A stretch of 64,000 bases of DNA from Microcystis aeruginosa FD4 (GCF_009792235.1 NZ_CP046973.1:3162001-3226000); one strand, 5' to 3'; shown: positions 49,687 to 59,219, counted from the stretch's first letter. A program made the numbers and translations. Notes: generated by a model from the sequence alone, not told the origin.

Positions 49687-50757
49687 ATGAAAAAACACCA
49701 AAAAGATCACGTTCGAGATCAATTGTTATCAAAGTTATCTGAATATGGAGTTGCATGGGATTTTGACTCTCAAAAGTTAATAGTTGATGATTTACGATTT
49801 ATGCAAAATCGATTAGCTAAACATACGAACTCAAAAGGTTTAAAATATGAGGAGGAATTTAAAAATTGTTTAGCTAAACCTGAAGAAATAGATATTCTTA
49901 AAATCAATCCTTACTTAGAAGTTGTGAACACCCAGAAACAAAGAGAACTTTGGACTTATGCTACTTCTTTTTGGTCAATCCCTGTTACAACTGGTTATGG
50001 TAGAAGAATACGTTTTTTAGTTTTTGATGAACAAAATAATAAATTAATTGGTATTTTTGGACTCAGTGATCCAATTATTGGTTTAGGAGTTAGAGATCAG
50101 TATATCACTTGGACAAAAGATCAAAAGCTAGAGAGATTATATAATTGTATGACTGCTTATATTTTAGGTGCTGTACCTCCTTATAATCTAGTTCTCGGCA
50201 GTAAATTAATTGCTTTATGTTTGATGTTCCCTGAAGTTAGAAAGCACTTCTATGAAAAGTATAAAAATAGAGTATCCATTATTTCTGGACAAAATAAACA
50301 AGCTGATTTAGTTTATATAGATACTTTAGGAGCATTTGGAAAATCAGCAATATATAACCGTTTAATGAACTGGAAATTTATAGGTTATACAAAAGGTCAA
50401 AGCCATTTACATATAACAGCTAACGGAAGTTGGGAATTAATTAAACAAGTCGTTCCAGAAACCTTTTTTGATACTTATAAATTTGGTCAAGGTCCCAATT
50501 GGAAACTAAGAGTTTTAAAAAAAGGACTAAGAGAACTAGGATTTTCAGAAGATATGCTAAGTATTGGTTGGCAAAGAGGATATTATAGTTGTACAATAGC
50601 TGAGAATTGGCAAGAGTATTTATTAGGAGAATCTAATCAACCACAATGGAAGATTTTAGATCGTAATAAATTGATTAAATACTGGAAAGATCAATGGATT
50701 ATTCCACGTTTAGATAAATTAGAGGAAAATCTAAGGAAAACGAAAAGTTTAGATTAA
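49687..50757 (+). CDS. DUF4338 (DruA-like) protein
   Basis: A 356-residue protein with the DUF4338 pattern of Druantia DruA. It includes YGRRIRFLVFDEQNNKLIGI, FGLSDPI, RDQYITWTKDQKLERLYN, MTAYILGAVPPYN, GSKLIALCL and the conserved tail NRLMNWKFIGYTKGQ. A helical N-terminal region (about 60 residues) and a C-terminal extension of about 90 residues are added. DruA is a core component of Druantia anti-phage systems, but druB-E genes are absent; here it is coupled to NurA and HerA by a two-base gap. Its activity is unknown. Confidence 0.78.
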   Translation: MKKHQKDHVRDQLLSKLSEYGVAWDFDSQKLIVDDLRFMQNRLAKHTNSKGLKYEEEFKNCLAKPEEIDILKINPYLEVVNTQKQRELWTYATSFWSIPVTTGYGRRIRFLVFDEQNNKLIGIFGLSDPIIGLGVRDQYITWTKDQKLERLYNCMTAYILGAVPPYNLVLGSKLIALCLMFPEVRKHFYEKYKNRVSIISGQNKQADLVYIDTLGAFGKSAIYNRLMNWKFIGYTKGQSHLHITANGSWELIKQVVPETFFDTYKFGQGPNWKLRVLKKGLRELGFSEDMLSIGWQRGYYSCTIAENWQEYLLGESNQPQWKILDRNKLIKYWKDQWIIPRLDKLEENLRKTKSLD

Positions 50758-50931
50758 TGAAACAGATTATAGATAAATCATCATAATAATTAGACAAAAC
50801 TTAATCATTTTAAGTAAACTTTTGTAAAATTCCAGCAGCAAAGGTCATCAAATTTTCTGGCTCTTCTGGTTTCTGTGTGGAAACGATGTCTATAAGCTGT
50901 AAGTATCTAAGCACAATTAATTACACATCTA

Positions 50932-51175
50932 ATACCATTTTTCTTTATTCGTAGCAGGCATAACCGGGTGCATCTCCTGCTGGTGATTTTCTCTCACCTA
51001 TAGGTGAGCAGCAGAAGTTGTTCAAAGAGGGCGAATGCAATTCGCCCCTACAATCATATCATTGCGCCAATGGTAGGGGCGCACCGCGTGCGCCCAAAAT
51101 GTCATCTAGATATTTCGACAAAATTGAGATGTACCAGGCATAACCATCTCTGTCATTACTTTTGAAAAATGGTAT
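50932..51175. repeat. Foldback/MITE-like repeat, family M1 (best-preserved copy)
   Basis: A 244-base element with 12-base perfect terminal inverted repeats ATACCATTTTTC (50932-50943) and GAAAAATGGTAT (51164-51175). Two internal palindromes (GGGCGAATGCAATTCGCCC and GGGCGCACCGCGTGCGCCC) sit back to back. Copies at 1602-1890 and 20470-20640. It lies directly after the defence operon. The rest of the gap to 51744 holds only short tandem repeats and AT-rich sequence. Confidence 0.82.
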
Positions 51176-51251
51176 AATCCACTACTCCGTCAGACTGCTG
51201 CTGTGATCAGTAAACAGTGAACTGAAAACTCAAATCCGATCTCTAATAGCT

Positions 51252-51309
51252 GTCTTGTGAGTCTTGTGAGTCTTGTGAGTCTTGTGAGTCTCGGAGTCTC
51301 GGAGTCTCG
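51252..51309. repeat. Short tandem repeat, 9-base unit
   Basis: Four copies of GTCTTGTGA run directly into two or more copies of GTCTCGGA. A microsatellite-like array; copy number probably varies among strains. Confidence 0.85.
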
Positions 51310-51744
51310 ACTAGGAAATTAATTTTGCACGACCACTTACTGAATTTAAACTGCGTATTGGAATTTTTAGTACAAATGCTCAAACTGCTTCTCCCTGCTC
51401 CGCAGCTCCGGCGCTCCCCTGCAATCTTAACGAGTAATTTAGATAGTCAACAGCTTACTGATAGTTTCTTCCGCTTTTTTACTTGTATCATACTTATTTG
51501 AAATGACTATATCTTCTTACAATAAACAAAAGACTCCATTTGATCACACTCTATAATTAATTGGCCTTTTGATTTTTCAACAAACCTTTACTTGACGGGG
51601 GAGAGCCGCCAATTTATTGTTGACGTAATTCTGTAACCATGACCAACTTACAAGCTGGAAATCCTGTTTAAAAAGCCCAGAAAAGTAGGCAATGCCTAGA
51701 AAAAAACAGTTATCCTGATGATTGCCTACTCCCTTTAATGATGC

Positions 51745-52137
51745 TTAGAAAACCACAAAATTGCTGGCAGTTACAGCTAAAGTTGGAGAAAGTGTCGCAA
51801 TTTGGCTGGCTGCTGTTGTTCCTGTACCATCAATGTCGTACAATAATTGACCATTACTGGCATTATAAATAAAACGATGAGCAGAGGTCGTCGCTGATGT
51901 TCCGGTAGTAAACTGGGTATTTAGTAACGTACCAACCGTTAAACCGCCACTAAATCCACTCCGAGATACCAAAATCGTGTCATCTAGAACATTAAAGTCG
52001 GCAATCGTGTCAATGCCTTCCGTGCGTGAGTTATAGCGGAAGAAATCACGGCCACTTCCTCCTGTCAAGCTGTCATTTCCTGTCCCTCCTATGAGAGTAT
52101 CATCGCCATTTCTGCCGAGTAGGGTATCATTACAATC
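51745..52137 (-). pseudogene. RTX/haemolysin-type calcium-binding protein, C-terminal remnant
   Basis: The minus-strand frame contains nonapeptide calcium-binding repeats (NDTLLGRNGDDTLIGGTGND, SLTGGSGRD), then the C-terminal RTX domain with IDTIADFNVLDDTILVS and LLYDIDGTG. This is the tail of a type I-secreted repeat protein. Upstream of 52137 repeats are lost and no start codon is suitable. It is a truncated relic; the intact protein would usually be several hundred residues longer. Confidence 0.8.
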
Positions 52138-52210
52138 AAAACATGAGGATTTTGGGGAAGATGCAAGAATTTATTGGCGATTTTCGGGGCATCGAACCCC
52201 TCAATCGCTG

Positions 52211-52310
52211 CGCTCTACCTCCCTACCCCGCGTTGCTGAGGGCTTCGGCCGTGAGTTCAGGCTTCGACGGTGATCTCAGCCGAACCGCCGAACGGTAGGG
52301 AGGTAGAGCG
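52211..52310. repeat. Large foldback upstream of psaA
   Basis: CGCTCTACCTCCCTACC (52211-52227) and GGTAGGGAGGTAGAGCG (52294-52310) are perfect 17-base inverted arms. The 66-base loop has a second pair (GCTGAG/CTCAGC) and GGCTTCGGCC-type symmetry. It lies between the RTX remnant and the psaA promoter region. No coding sequence. It could be a structured RNA, a terminator for either side, or a foldback repeat. Confidence 0.7.
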
Positions 52311-52673
52311 GTTTCGTTGAATTTTTTATCTGGTCTGGTGAGGGAGAAAAGGGGGAAATCGGCTTCCGGAGGGACAATTGATAAACTTTTGTAAAGAAAA
52401 ATCACCGGTCTGACCCTGACTAAGACCGCCCATAGCAGAAAATGTCTCTCCTATCAAGGATTGAGAGAATTTTAATTATTGTTAAGCATAACGAACAGAC
52501 AAGAGAACAAAGACTTATCATCTACTATTGATGCTTTCGACTGGAATCTCACCCAAGAGGAAAGTCAAGCGACATTAACAAAAGGTGGGTCAGATTTCAA
52601 CTTGCCTTTTTTAGGTTAAAAAATCTATCCTCAAATAAAACGCTAAGTCTATTGTCGAGAGAGGAGAATCCTC

Positions 52674-54923
52674 ATGGCACTCCCCCCCAAAGAGGCGGTA
52701 GCTAAAGTGATTGTAGATAAAGACCCAGTACCTACTTCCTTTGAGAAGTGGGGTCAGCCGGGGCATTTTGATCGCACTTTAGCCAAAGGACCCAAAACCA
52801 CCACCTGGATTTGGAACCTACACGCCAACGTCCACGATTTTGATAGTCAAACCAGCGATCTCGAAGATATTTCTCGGAAAATCTTCAGCGCCCACTTCGG
52901 ACATCTCGCCGTTGTCTTCGTTTGGCTGAGTGGAATGTACTTCCACGGCGCGAAATTTTCTAACTATGAAGCTTGGTTAACCAACCCGCTCGCCATCAAA
53001 CCCAGCGCCCAAGTGGTCTGGCCGATTGTCGGTCAAGGCATCCTCAACGGCGATGTGGGCGGTGGTTTCCACGGTATTCAGATCACCTCTGGTCTGTTCT
53101 ACCTCTGGCGCGCCTCCGGGTTCACCAACAGCTATCAGCTATACTGCACCGCTATTGGTGGTTTAGTTATGGCGGGTCTGATGCTGTTTGCCGGTTGGTT
53201 CCACTACCACAAAAGCGCACCGAAACTGGAATGGTTCCAAAACGTGGAATCGATGATGAACCACCACTTGGCGGGTTTACTCGGCTTAGGTTCCCTAGGT
53301 TGGGCCGGTCATCAGATTCACGTTTCTTTACCGGTGAACAAACTCCTCGATGCTGGAGTCGCTCCCCAAGATATCCCCTTGCCCCACGAGTTCATTCTCG
53401 AACCGAGCAAGATGGCGGACTTATATCCCAGTTTCGCCCAGGGTTTGACCCCTTTCTTTACCCTTAACTGGGGTGCTTACTCGGATTTCCTCACCTTCAA
53501 AGGTGGCTTGAACCCCGTGACCGGTGGTCTCTGGCTTTCCGATACCGCTCACCATCACTTGGCGATCGCTGTATTATTCATCATTGCTGGTCATATGTAC
53601 CGTACCAACTGGGGTATCGGTCACAGCATGAAGGAAATCCTCGAAAACCACAAAGGTCCCTTCACCGGTCAAGGTCACAAAGGACTGTACGAAATCCTGA
53701 CCACCTCTTGGCACGCCCAGTTAGCGATTAACCTGGCTCTCTTAGGTTCGCTAACCATCATCGTGGCCCACCATATGTACGCCATGCCGCCCTATCCCTA
53801 TCAGGCGACTGACTACGCCACCCAACTATCCCTGTTTACTCACCACACTTGGATCGGTGGCTTCTTAATCGTCGGTGCGGGAGCGCACGGAGCGATCTTC
53901 ATGGTGCGGGACTACGATCCGGCCAAAAACGTGGATAACCTGCTCGATCGGATGATCCGTCATCGCGACGCAATTATCTCCCACCTGAACTGGGTATGTA
54001 TTTTCCTTGGCTTCCATAGCTTCGGTTTATACATTCACAACGACACCATGCGGGCTTTTGGTCGTCCCCAAGATATGTTCTCGGATACGGGAATTCAACT
54101 ACAACCCATCTTTGCCCAATGGGTACAAAGTCTCCACACCCTGGCCCCCGGCAACACCGCTCCTAACGCTCTCACTACCGCTAGTTATGCTTTCGGTGGC
54201 GACGTGGTAGCAGTGGGTGGCAAAGTGGCCATGATGCCGATCACTCTCGGTACTGCCGATTTCCTCGTGCATCACATCCACGCCTTCACCATCCATGTCA
54301 CCGTGTTGATTCTCCTCAAAGGGGTTCTCTACGCTCGCGGTTCCCGTCTGATTCCCGATAAAGCGAATCTCGGTTTCCGTTTCCCCTGCGATGGTCCCGG
54401 TCGCGGCGGTACCTGCCAAGTTTCGGGTTGGGATCACGTCTTCCTCGGCCTGTTCTGGATGTACAACTCCCTCTCGGTCGTAATCTTCCACTTTAGCTGG
54501 AAAATGCAGTCCGATGTCTGGGGAACCGTCGCCCCCGATGGTACTGTCACCCACGTTACCCTCGGTAACTTCGCCCAAAGTGCCATCACCATCAACGGTT
54601 GGTTACGGGATTTCCTCTGGGCGCAAGCAGCTCAAGTGATTAACTCCTATGGGTCTGCCCTGTCTGCCTACGGAATCATGTTCCTAGCCGGTCACTTCGT
54701 CTTCGCGTTTAGCTTGATGTTCCTGTTCAGTGGTCGCGGCTACTGGCAAGAATTAATCGAGTCGATCGTCTGGGCGCACAACAAGTTAAGAGTTGCCCCC
54801 GCTATCCAACCTCGCGCCCTGAGCATCATTCAAGGTCGTGCCGTTGGTGTGGCTCACTACCTCTTAGGCGGTATTGTCACCACTTGGGCATTCTTCTTGG
54901 CCAGAAGTCTCTCGATTGGCTAA
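52674..54923 (+). CDS. psaA: Photosystem I P700 apoprotein A1
   Basis: A 749-residue, eleven-span thylakoid protein. The Fx iron-sulphur loop FPCDGPGRGGTCQVSG (two Cys) is at about residues 570-585. The C terminus ends FLARSLSIG. Many conserved His ligands to chlorophyll are present, for example AHHHLAIAVLFIIAGHM. A GAGAGGAG ribosome site precedes the ATG. With PsaB it carries P700 and the core electron-transfer cofactors. psaB follows 178 bases downstream. Confidence 0.98.
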   Translation: MALPPKEAVAKVIVDKDPVPTSFEKWGQPGHFDRTLAKGPKTTTWIWNLHANVHDFDSQTSDLEDISRKIFSAHFGHLAVVFVWLSGMYFHGAKFSNYEAWLTNPLAIKPSAQVVWPIVGQGILNGDVGGGFHGIQITSGLFYLWRASGFTNSYQLYCTAIGGLVMAGLMLFAGWFHYHKSAPKLEWFQNVESMMNHHLAGLLGLGSLGWAGHQIHVSLPVNKLLDAGVAPQDIPLPHEFILEPSKMADLYPSFAQGLTPFFTLNWGAYSDFLTFKGGLNPVTGGLWLSDTAHHHLAIAVLFIIAGHMYRTNWGIGHSMKEILENHKGPFTGQGHKGLYEILTTSWHAQLAINLALLGSLTIIVAHHMYAMPPYPYQATDYATQLSLFTHHTWIGGFLIVGAGAHGAIFMVRDYDPAKNVDNLLDRMIRHRDAIISHLNWVCIFLGFHSFGLYIHNDTMRAFGRPQDMFSDTGIQLQPIFAQWVQSLHTLAPGNTAPNALTTASYAFGGDVVAVGGKVAMMPITLGTADFLVHHIHAFTIHVTVLILLKGVLYARGSRLIPDKANLGFRFPCDGPGRGGTCQVSGWDHVFLGLFWMYNSLSVVIFHFSWKMQSDVWGTVAPDGTVTHVTLGNFAQSAITINGWLRDFLWAQAAQVINSYGSALSAYGIMFLAGHFVFAFSLMFLFSGRGYWQELIESIVWAHNKLRVAPAIQPRALSIIQGRAVGVAHYLLGGIVTTWAFFLARSLSIG

Positions 54924-55101
54924 ACTTGCCTATAAGGGCTTGCCAGTCCCCCGGGGATTGGCAAGACTAGGCTCAACCAGCGTCGATTGACCGATACCTC
55001 TGTAAGCGTTTCCTATTACAGAAGGTGAATTGAAAAAAGGAAATAACCAGCACTCGTGTAAGAGCCTCAGTTATTTAGAGAGGAGAATTTCCTAAACAGC
55101 T

Positions 55102-57315
55102 ATGGCAACTAAATTCCCTAAATTTAGCCAAGATCTAGCCCAAGATCCGACCACCCGTCGGATTTGGTACGGGATCGCCACAGCCCACGATTTTGAAAGT
55201 CATGATGGCATGACGGAAGAGAATCTCTACCAAAAGATTTTCGCGTCGCACTTCGGCCACATTGCAATCATTTTCCTGTGGACTTCCGGCACTATATTCC
55301 ACGTCGCTTGGCAAGGTAACTTCGAGCAGTGGATCAAAGATCCCTTAAACATCCGTCCCATCGCCCACGCGATTTGGGATCCCCAGTTCGGTAAAGGCGC
55401 TGTAGATGCCTTCACCCAAGCTGGCGCTTCTAATCCGGTTAACATCGCCTATTCCGGGGTTTACCACTGGTTCTACACCATCGGTATGACCTCCAACCAA
55501 GACCTATACCAAGGTGCGGTCTTCCTGCTGATTCTCTCGGCGATTTTCCTCTTTGCTGGCTGGTTACACTTACAACCTAAGTTCCGTCCTAGCCTCGCTT
55601 GGTTCAAAAACGCTGAATCTCGCCTGAACCACCACCTCGCCGCTCTGTTCGGTGTTAGCTCCTTAGCTTGGACCGGACACCTCGTTCACGTTGCTATCCC
55701 CGAATCCCGCGGTCAGCACGTTGGTTGGGACAACTTCCTCTCCACTCCCCCCCACCCGGCGGGTTTACTACCCTTCTTCACCGGTAACTGGAGTGTGTAT
55801 GCAGAAAACCCCGATACTGCTAACCACATTTTCGGTACTGCCCAAGGCGCGGGAACTGCGATTCTCACCTTCTTAGGTGGTTTCCATCCCCAAACCGAGT
55901 CCCTCTGGTTAACCGATATGGCTCACCACCACTTGGCGATCGCTGTGATCTTCATTGTGGCTGGTCATATGTACCGCACCAACTGGGGCATCGGTCACAG
56001 CATCAAGGACATCCTCAATGCCCACAGACCCCCCAGTGGTAAGTTAGGAGCCGGTCACAAAAATCTTTATGACACGGTTAACAACTCTCTCCACTTCCAA
56101 CTCGGTTTGGCTCTCGCTTCTTTAGGCGTGATCACCTCTCTGGTGGCGCAGCATATGTACGCGCTACCCCCTTATGCCTTTATCGCTAAGGACTACACTA
56201 CCCAAGCGGCTCTTTATACCCACCACCAATACATCGCTGGTTTCCTAGCGGTGGGTGCTTTCGCTCACGGTGCTATCTTCTTCGTGCGTGACTATGATCC
56301 CGAAGCGAACAAAGATAACGTGCTGGCGCGGATGCTGGAGCATAAAGAAGCGATCATCTCTCACCTAAGCTGGGTTTCCCTTTTCTTAGGTTTCCACACC
56401 CTCGGCCTCTACGTTCATAACGATGTGGTCGTCGCTTTCGGTACTCCCGAAAAACAAATCCTGATCGAACCTGTGTTCGCTCAATTCGTGCAAGCAGCTT
56501 CGGGTAAAACCCTGTACGGCATGAACGTACTGTTGTCTAACCCCGATAGTATCGCTTACACCGCCTATCCCAACTACGGTGATGTTTGGTTACCCGGTTG
56601 GCTAGACGCAATCAATAGCGGCACTAACTCCCTATTCTTAACCATCGGTCCTGGCGACTTCCTCGTTCACCATGCGATCGCTCTTGGTTTACACACCACC
56701 GTTCTAATCCTGGTTAAAGGTGCTTTAGACGCTCGTGGTTCCAAATTAATGCCCGATAAAAAAGACTTCGGGTATTCCTTCCCTTGCGACGGTCCCGGCC
56801 GTGGCGGTACTTGCGACATCTCTGCTTGGGATTCCTTCTACCTAGCCATGTTCTGGATGTTGAACACCCTGGGTTGGTTAACCTTCTACTGGCACTGGAA
56901 ACACCTCGGTGTCTGGTCGGGTAACGTGGCTCAGTTTAACGAAAACTCCACCTACCTGATGGGCTGGTTCCGCGATTACCTCTGGGCTAACTCGGCTCAA
57001 TTAATCAACGGTTACAACCCCTACGGTGTTAATAACCTTTCTGTCTGGGCCTGGATGTTCCTCTTTGGACACCTCGTTTGGGCAACCGGTTTCATGTTCC
57101 TGATCTCTTGGCGTGGTTACTGGCAAGAGTTGATCGAAACTATCGTTTGGGCCCACGAACGCACTCCTCTGGCGAACCTCGTTCGTTGGAAAGACAAACC
57201 CGTGGCTCTCTCGATCGTTCAGGCTCGTTTGGTTGGTTTAGCTCACTTCACCGTTGGCTATATCTTCACCTACGCCGCCTTCTTGATCGCTTCCACTGCT
57301 GGCAAGTTCGGCTAA
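55102..57315 (+). CDS. psaB: Photosystem I P700 apoprotein A2
   Basis: A 737-residue partner of PsaA. It starts MATKFPKFSQDLAQDPTTRR, contains the Fx loop FPCDGPGRGGTCDIS near residue 558, and ends with a hydrophobic AAFLIASTAGKFG. Length and conserved His residues are normal. It has an AGAGGAG ribosome site. A strong terminator follows at 57335-57368. Confidence 0.98.
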   Translation: MATKFPKFSQDLAQDPTTRRIWYGIATAHDFESHDGMTEENLYQKIFASHFGHIAIIFLWTSGTIFHVAWQGNFEQWIKDPLNIRPIAHAIWDPQFGKGAVDAFTQAGASNPVNIAYSGVYHWFYTIGMTSNQDLYQGAVFLLILSAIFLFAGWLHLQPKFRPSLAWFKNAESRLNHHLAALFGVSSLAWTGHLVHVAIPESRGQHVGWDNFLSTPPHPAGLLPFFTGNWSVYAENPDTANHIFGTAQGAGTAILTFLGGFHPQTESLWLTDMAHHHLAIAVIFIVAGHMYRTNWGIGHSIKDILNAHRPPSGKLGAGHKNLYDTVNNSLHFQLGLALASLGVITSLVAQHMYALPPYAFIAKDYTTQAALYTHHQYIAGFLAVGAFAHGAIFFVRDYDPEANKDNVLARMLEHKEAIISHLSWVSLFLGFHTLGLYVHNDVVVAFGTPEKQILIEPVFAQFVQAASGKTLYGMNVLLSNPDSIAYTAYPNYGDVWLPGWLDAINSGTNSLFLTIGPGDFLVHHAIALGLHTTVLILVKGALDARGSKLMPDKKDFGYSFPCDGPGRGGTCDISAWDSFYLAMFWMLNTLGWLTFYWHWKHLGVWSGNVAQFNENSTYLMGWFRDYLWANSAQLINGYNPYGVNNLSVWAWMFLFGHLVWATGFMFLISWRGYWQELIETIVWAHERTPLANLVRWKDKPVALSIVQARLVGLAHFTVGYIFTYAAFLIASTAGKFG

Positions 57316-57334
57316 ACCTTGAATTAGGTAACTA

Positions 57335-57368
57335 AAAAACCCCCTGCCCATTGGTGGGGGGTTTTGTT
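57335..57368 (+). terminator. Rho-independent terminator of psaAB
   Basis: AAAACCCCC-TGCCCATTGGTG-GGGGGTTTT forms a stem with U-run TTTTGTTTTT 20 bases after the psaB stop. A transposase-free IS605-type element begins right after it. Confidence 0.88.
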
Positions 57369-57374
57369 TTTGAC

Positions 57375-57707
57375 ATCCTCGCCGCCCTAAAAGTGCGGCG
57401 ATTCCTAAACCTCACGATTTAAGTTTCTGCTTCCACCACCGTCGCATACCACAGTTAAAAAACCATGTACTGTCTTACACAGAGTCCACAGACTTTCGCC
57501 CCATTTCAGAAGCCCGATTCCCTGTGTCCCACGGTACGTTTCCAGCTAAACGCTTCTTGTACTTGTTGCGCGCGACTTTTTACCCGGCCAAGCTTTTCTG
57601 GTCGGAACCCCCTAAGCCGAGTTTTCAAGGTGCTGCGCCGTCCACTTGGTTTTCGAGACTGGCCTTTTAATTCTAACGTAAAGCCAACCTAGAACGGCGG
57701 GGTTTCA
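57375..57707 (-). mobile_element. Transposase-free IS200/IS605-type element next to psaB
   Basis: The left end TTGAC|ATCCTCGCCGCCC can fold with GTGCGGCGA (a CGCCGC/GCGGCG hairpin). The right end has AACGGCGGGGTTTCAGAC. This layout matches IS605-type ends: TTGAC just outside the left end and a GAC at the right junction, as at 25610 and 3633. About 330 bases lie between, with no transposase or TnpB frame. The interior includes GGGACACAGGGAATCGGG on the minus strand, which looks like the 3' RNA part of a TnpB-type element. Boundaries are uncertain by a few bases. Confidence 0.6.
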
Positions 57708-57722
57708 GACCCAAAATTTCCG

Positions 57723-58214
57723 ATGATTAATAATAAAAGCGCGGCTCAATCTCAAAAATCTATGCAGTGGGAAGAATTAAAACAGCTTTATGATCAGGAC
57801 TTTGTTTTGTGGATTGAGCGAACCACCGAACAAATTCGAAGCGGGGAGATGAAAAATTTAGATTGGGAACATCTTTTAACGGAGATAGAAGATTTGGGGA
57901 GAGAACAAAGAAACCAAGTGGAAAGCTATCTAATTCAAACCGTTAAACATTTATTGATGTATCAGTATTGGCTGACTGAAAAAGGTAATTGTGGCCAGGA
58001 ATGGGCCGATGAAATCGATAATTTCCGTCTGGAACTAGAAATTTTATTCCAGTCAAAAACCCTCTACAATCATGGGGCTTCTAGGCTAGATATTATTTAT
58101 GATAAAGCCAAGCGATCGGTAATCAAAAAAACTGGTTTATCTTTGGATAGGTTTCCGCAAGTTTGTCCTTATACCTTTGCAGAAATTATAGATTTTGATT
58201 TTTTACCAGTTTAG
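57723..58214 (+). CDS. DUF29 family protein
   Basis: A 163-residue helical protein matching the cyanobacterial DUF29 pattern: LYDQDFVLWIERTTEQIRSG, LDWEHLLTEIEDLGREQRNQ, VESYLIQTVKHLLMYQYW. Function unknown; DUF29 genes are highly multiplied in Microcystis and often sit near mobile elements. A start at MQWEELKQL (codon 14) is also possible. Confidence 0.82.
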   Translation: MINNKSAAQSQKSMQWEELKQLYDQDFVLWIERTTEQIRSGEMKNLDWEHLLTEIEDLGREQRNQVESYLIQTVKHLLMYQYWLTEKGNCGQEWADEIDNFRLELEILFQSKTLYNHGASRLDIIYDKAKRSVIKKTGLSLDRFPQVCPYTFAEIIDFDFLPV

Positions 58215-58531
58215 AATAGGAGAATTAAAGCTGAGAAAGACATTCATAAGTTATCCTCTTGTTCAAGAGACATCTCCAAAAATTATCACCCAATCACAGC
58301 TTGCTTTTATACCATGTACTAATTAAGTAGTTCTATAGCTGAAATGTATATCTATCGTTGCCAATTTGATTTCATTGAAAAAATATGGGGCGATTAAAAT
58401 CATTTTTATTTGGGTAAGTTTCTTAACTAAAAAGACTTTGAGCCTTGAGATAATATTAGATCGAGGTCTAATGTTATTCATCAAACAAACATTAAGGTTA
58501 CAATGAAGGAATCAGATTTCAGGAAATAGTC
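58215..58531. other. Gap before mntA-hepT
   Basis: AT-rich sequence. A partial palindrome TTAGATCGAGGTCTAA lies near 58467-58482, close to where the mntA promoter would be; it could be an operator. The last 30 bases (AGGTTACAATGAAGGAATC and on) recur in altered form upstream of the mntA relic at 60895. No gene was seen. Confidence 0.5.
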
Positions 58532-58822
58532 ATGAAACGAGATGAGGTACTAACAATTCTCGCAACACACCGAGAACAATTAGAAAAACTAGGGGTAAAA
58601 TCTCTGTCTCTATTTGGTTCAGTAGCAAGGGATGAAGCACGTTTTGACAGTGATGTAGATTTATTGGTAGAATTTAGTAAAGCGGTAGGGTTATTTGAGT
58701 TTATCGAGGTACGACTTTACTTAGAAGATATATTAGGATGTTCTGTTGATTTAGGGACTCAAGATTCTTTAAAAGAACATTTACGACAACCTGTATTAAA
58801 GGATGTGATTAATGCCTTTTAG
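58532..58822 (+). CDS. mntA: MntA-type nucleotidyltransferase antitoxin
   Basis: A 96-residue minimal nucleotidyltransferase with the full motif: SLFGSVARDEARFDSDVDLL (GSx10DxD) and a third acidic residue in GCSVDLGT. It is expected to AMPylate and thereby silence the HepT toxin. The hepT start overlaps its stop by 11 bases. Compare the altered copy at 30821. Confidence 0.88.
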   Translation: MKRDEVLTILATHREQLEKLGVKSLSLFGSVARDEARFDSDVDLLVEFSKAVGLFEFIEVRLYLEDILGCSVDLGTQDSLKEHLRQPVLKDVINAF

Positions 58823-59165
58823 AGATTGGCAACTTCGTCTTCAAGATATTATTGAATCCATTGATGAAATCTTGGAATGGACGGCTAATATGACCTTTGA
58901 AGATTTTAGCTCAAATCGAGTGACTCTTAAAGCAGTTCTTTATAATTTAGGAATTATTGGTGAGGCATCTAGAAATATTCCTAGTGAGATACAATTGCGT
59001 TATTCTCAAATTCCTTGGCGTTTAATGGGAGATATGCGAAATGTCATTTTTCATGAATATTTTCGGGTAGAATTGGCAATTGCTTGGCGGACGATTGAAA
59101 ATAATCTAACTCCATTGTTTTCACAATTACAGGAAATTTTAGAAAATGAAGCCGAAAATCTATAA
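58812..59165 (+). CDS. hepT: HepT-type HEPN ribonuclease toxin
   Basis: A 117-residue DUF86 protein. The R-x4-H-x-Y motif is in MRNVIFHEYF near residue 79, preceded by EASRNIPSEIQLRYSQIPWR. It is downstream of and overlapping mntA by 11 bases. The toxin motif is intact. It ends just before the terminator and the convergent PEP-CTERM gene. Confidence 0.88.
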   Translation: MPFRDWQLRLQDIIESIDEILEWTANMTFEDFSSNRVTLKAVLYNLGIIGEASRNIPSEIQLRYSQIPWRLMGDMRNVIFHEYFRVELAIAWRTIENNLTPLFSQLQEILENEAENL

Positions 59166-59168
59166 AAA

Positions 59169-59197
59169 TCCCCCCTAACTTATTCAATTAAGGGGGA
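59169..59197. terminator. Terminator shared by hepT and a PEP-CTERM gene
   Basis: TCCCCCCTAACTTATTCAAT then TAAGGGGGA forms a stem between the convergent hepT and PEP-CTERM stops. It is related in form to the stems at 32083, 34027 and 31262. Confidence 0.7.
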
Positions 59198-59219
59198 ATG
59201 AGTTATATAAAAAGGCAAT

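Noticed and set aside
46554..50931. Integrative element using tRNA-Val as attachment site
   Set aside because: No integrase gene and no repeat of the tRNA 3' end were found downstream; only proximity supports it.
54099..54578. 159-residue minus-strand frame inside psaA
   Set aside because: psaA is certain on the plus strand; no ribosome site or family resemblance.
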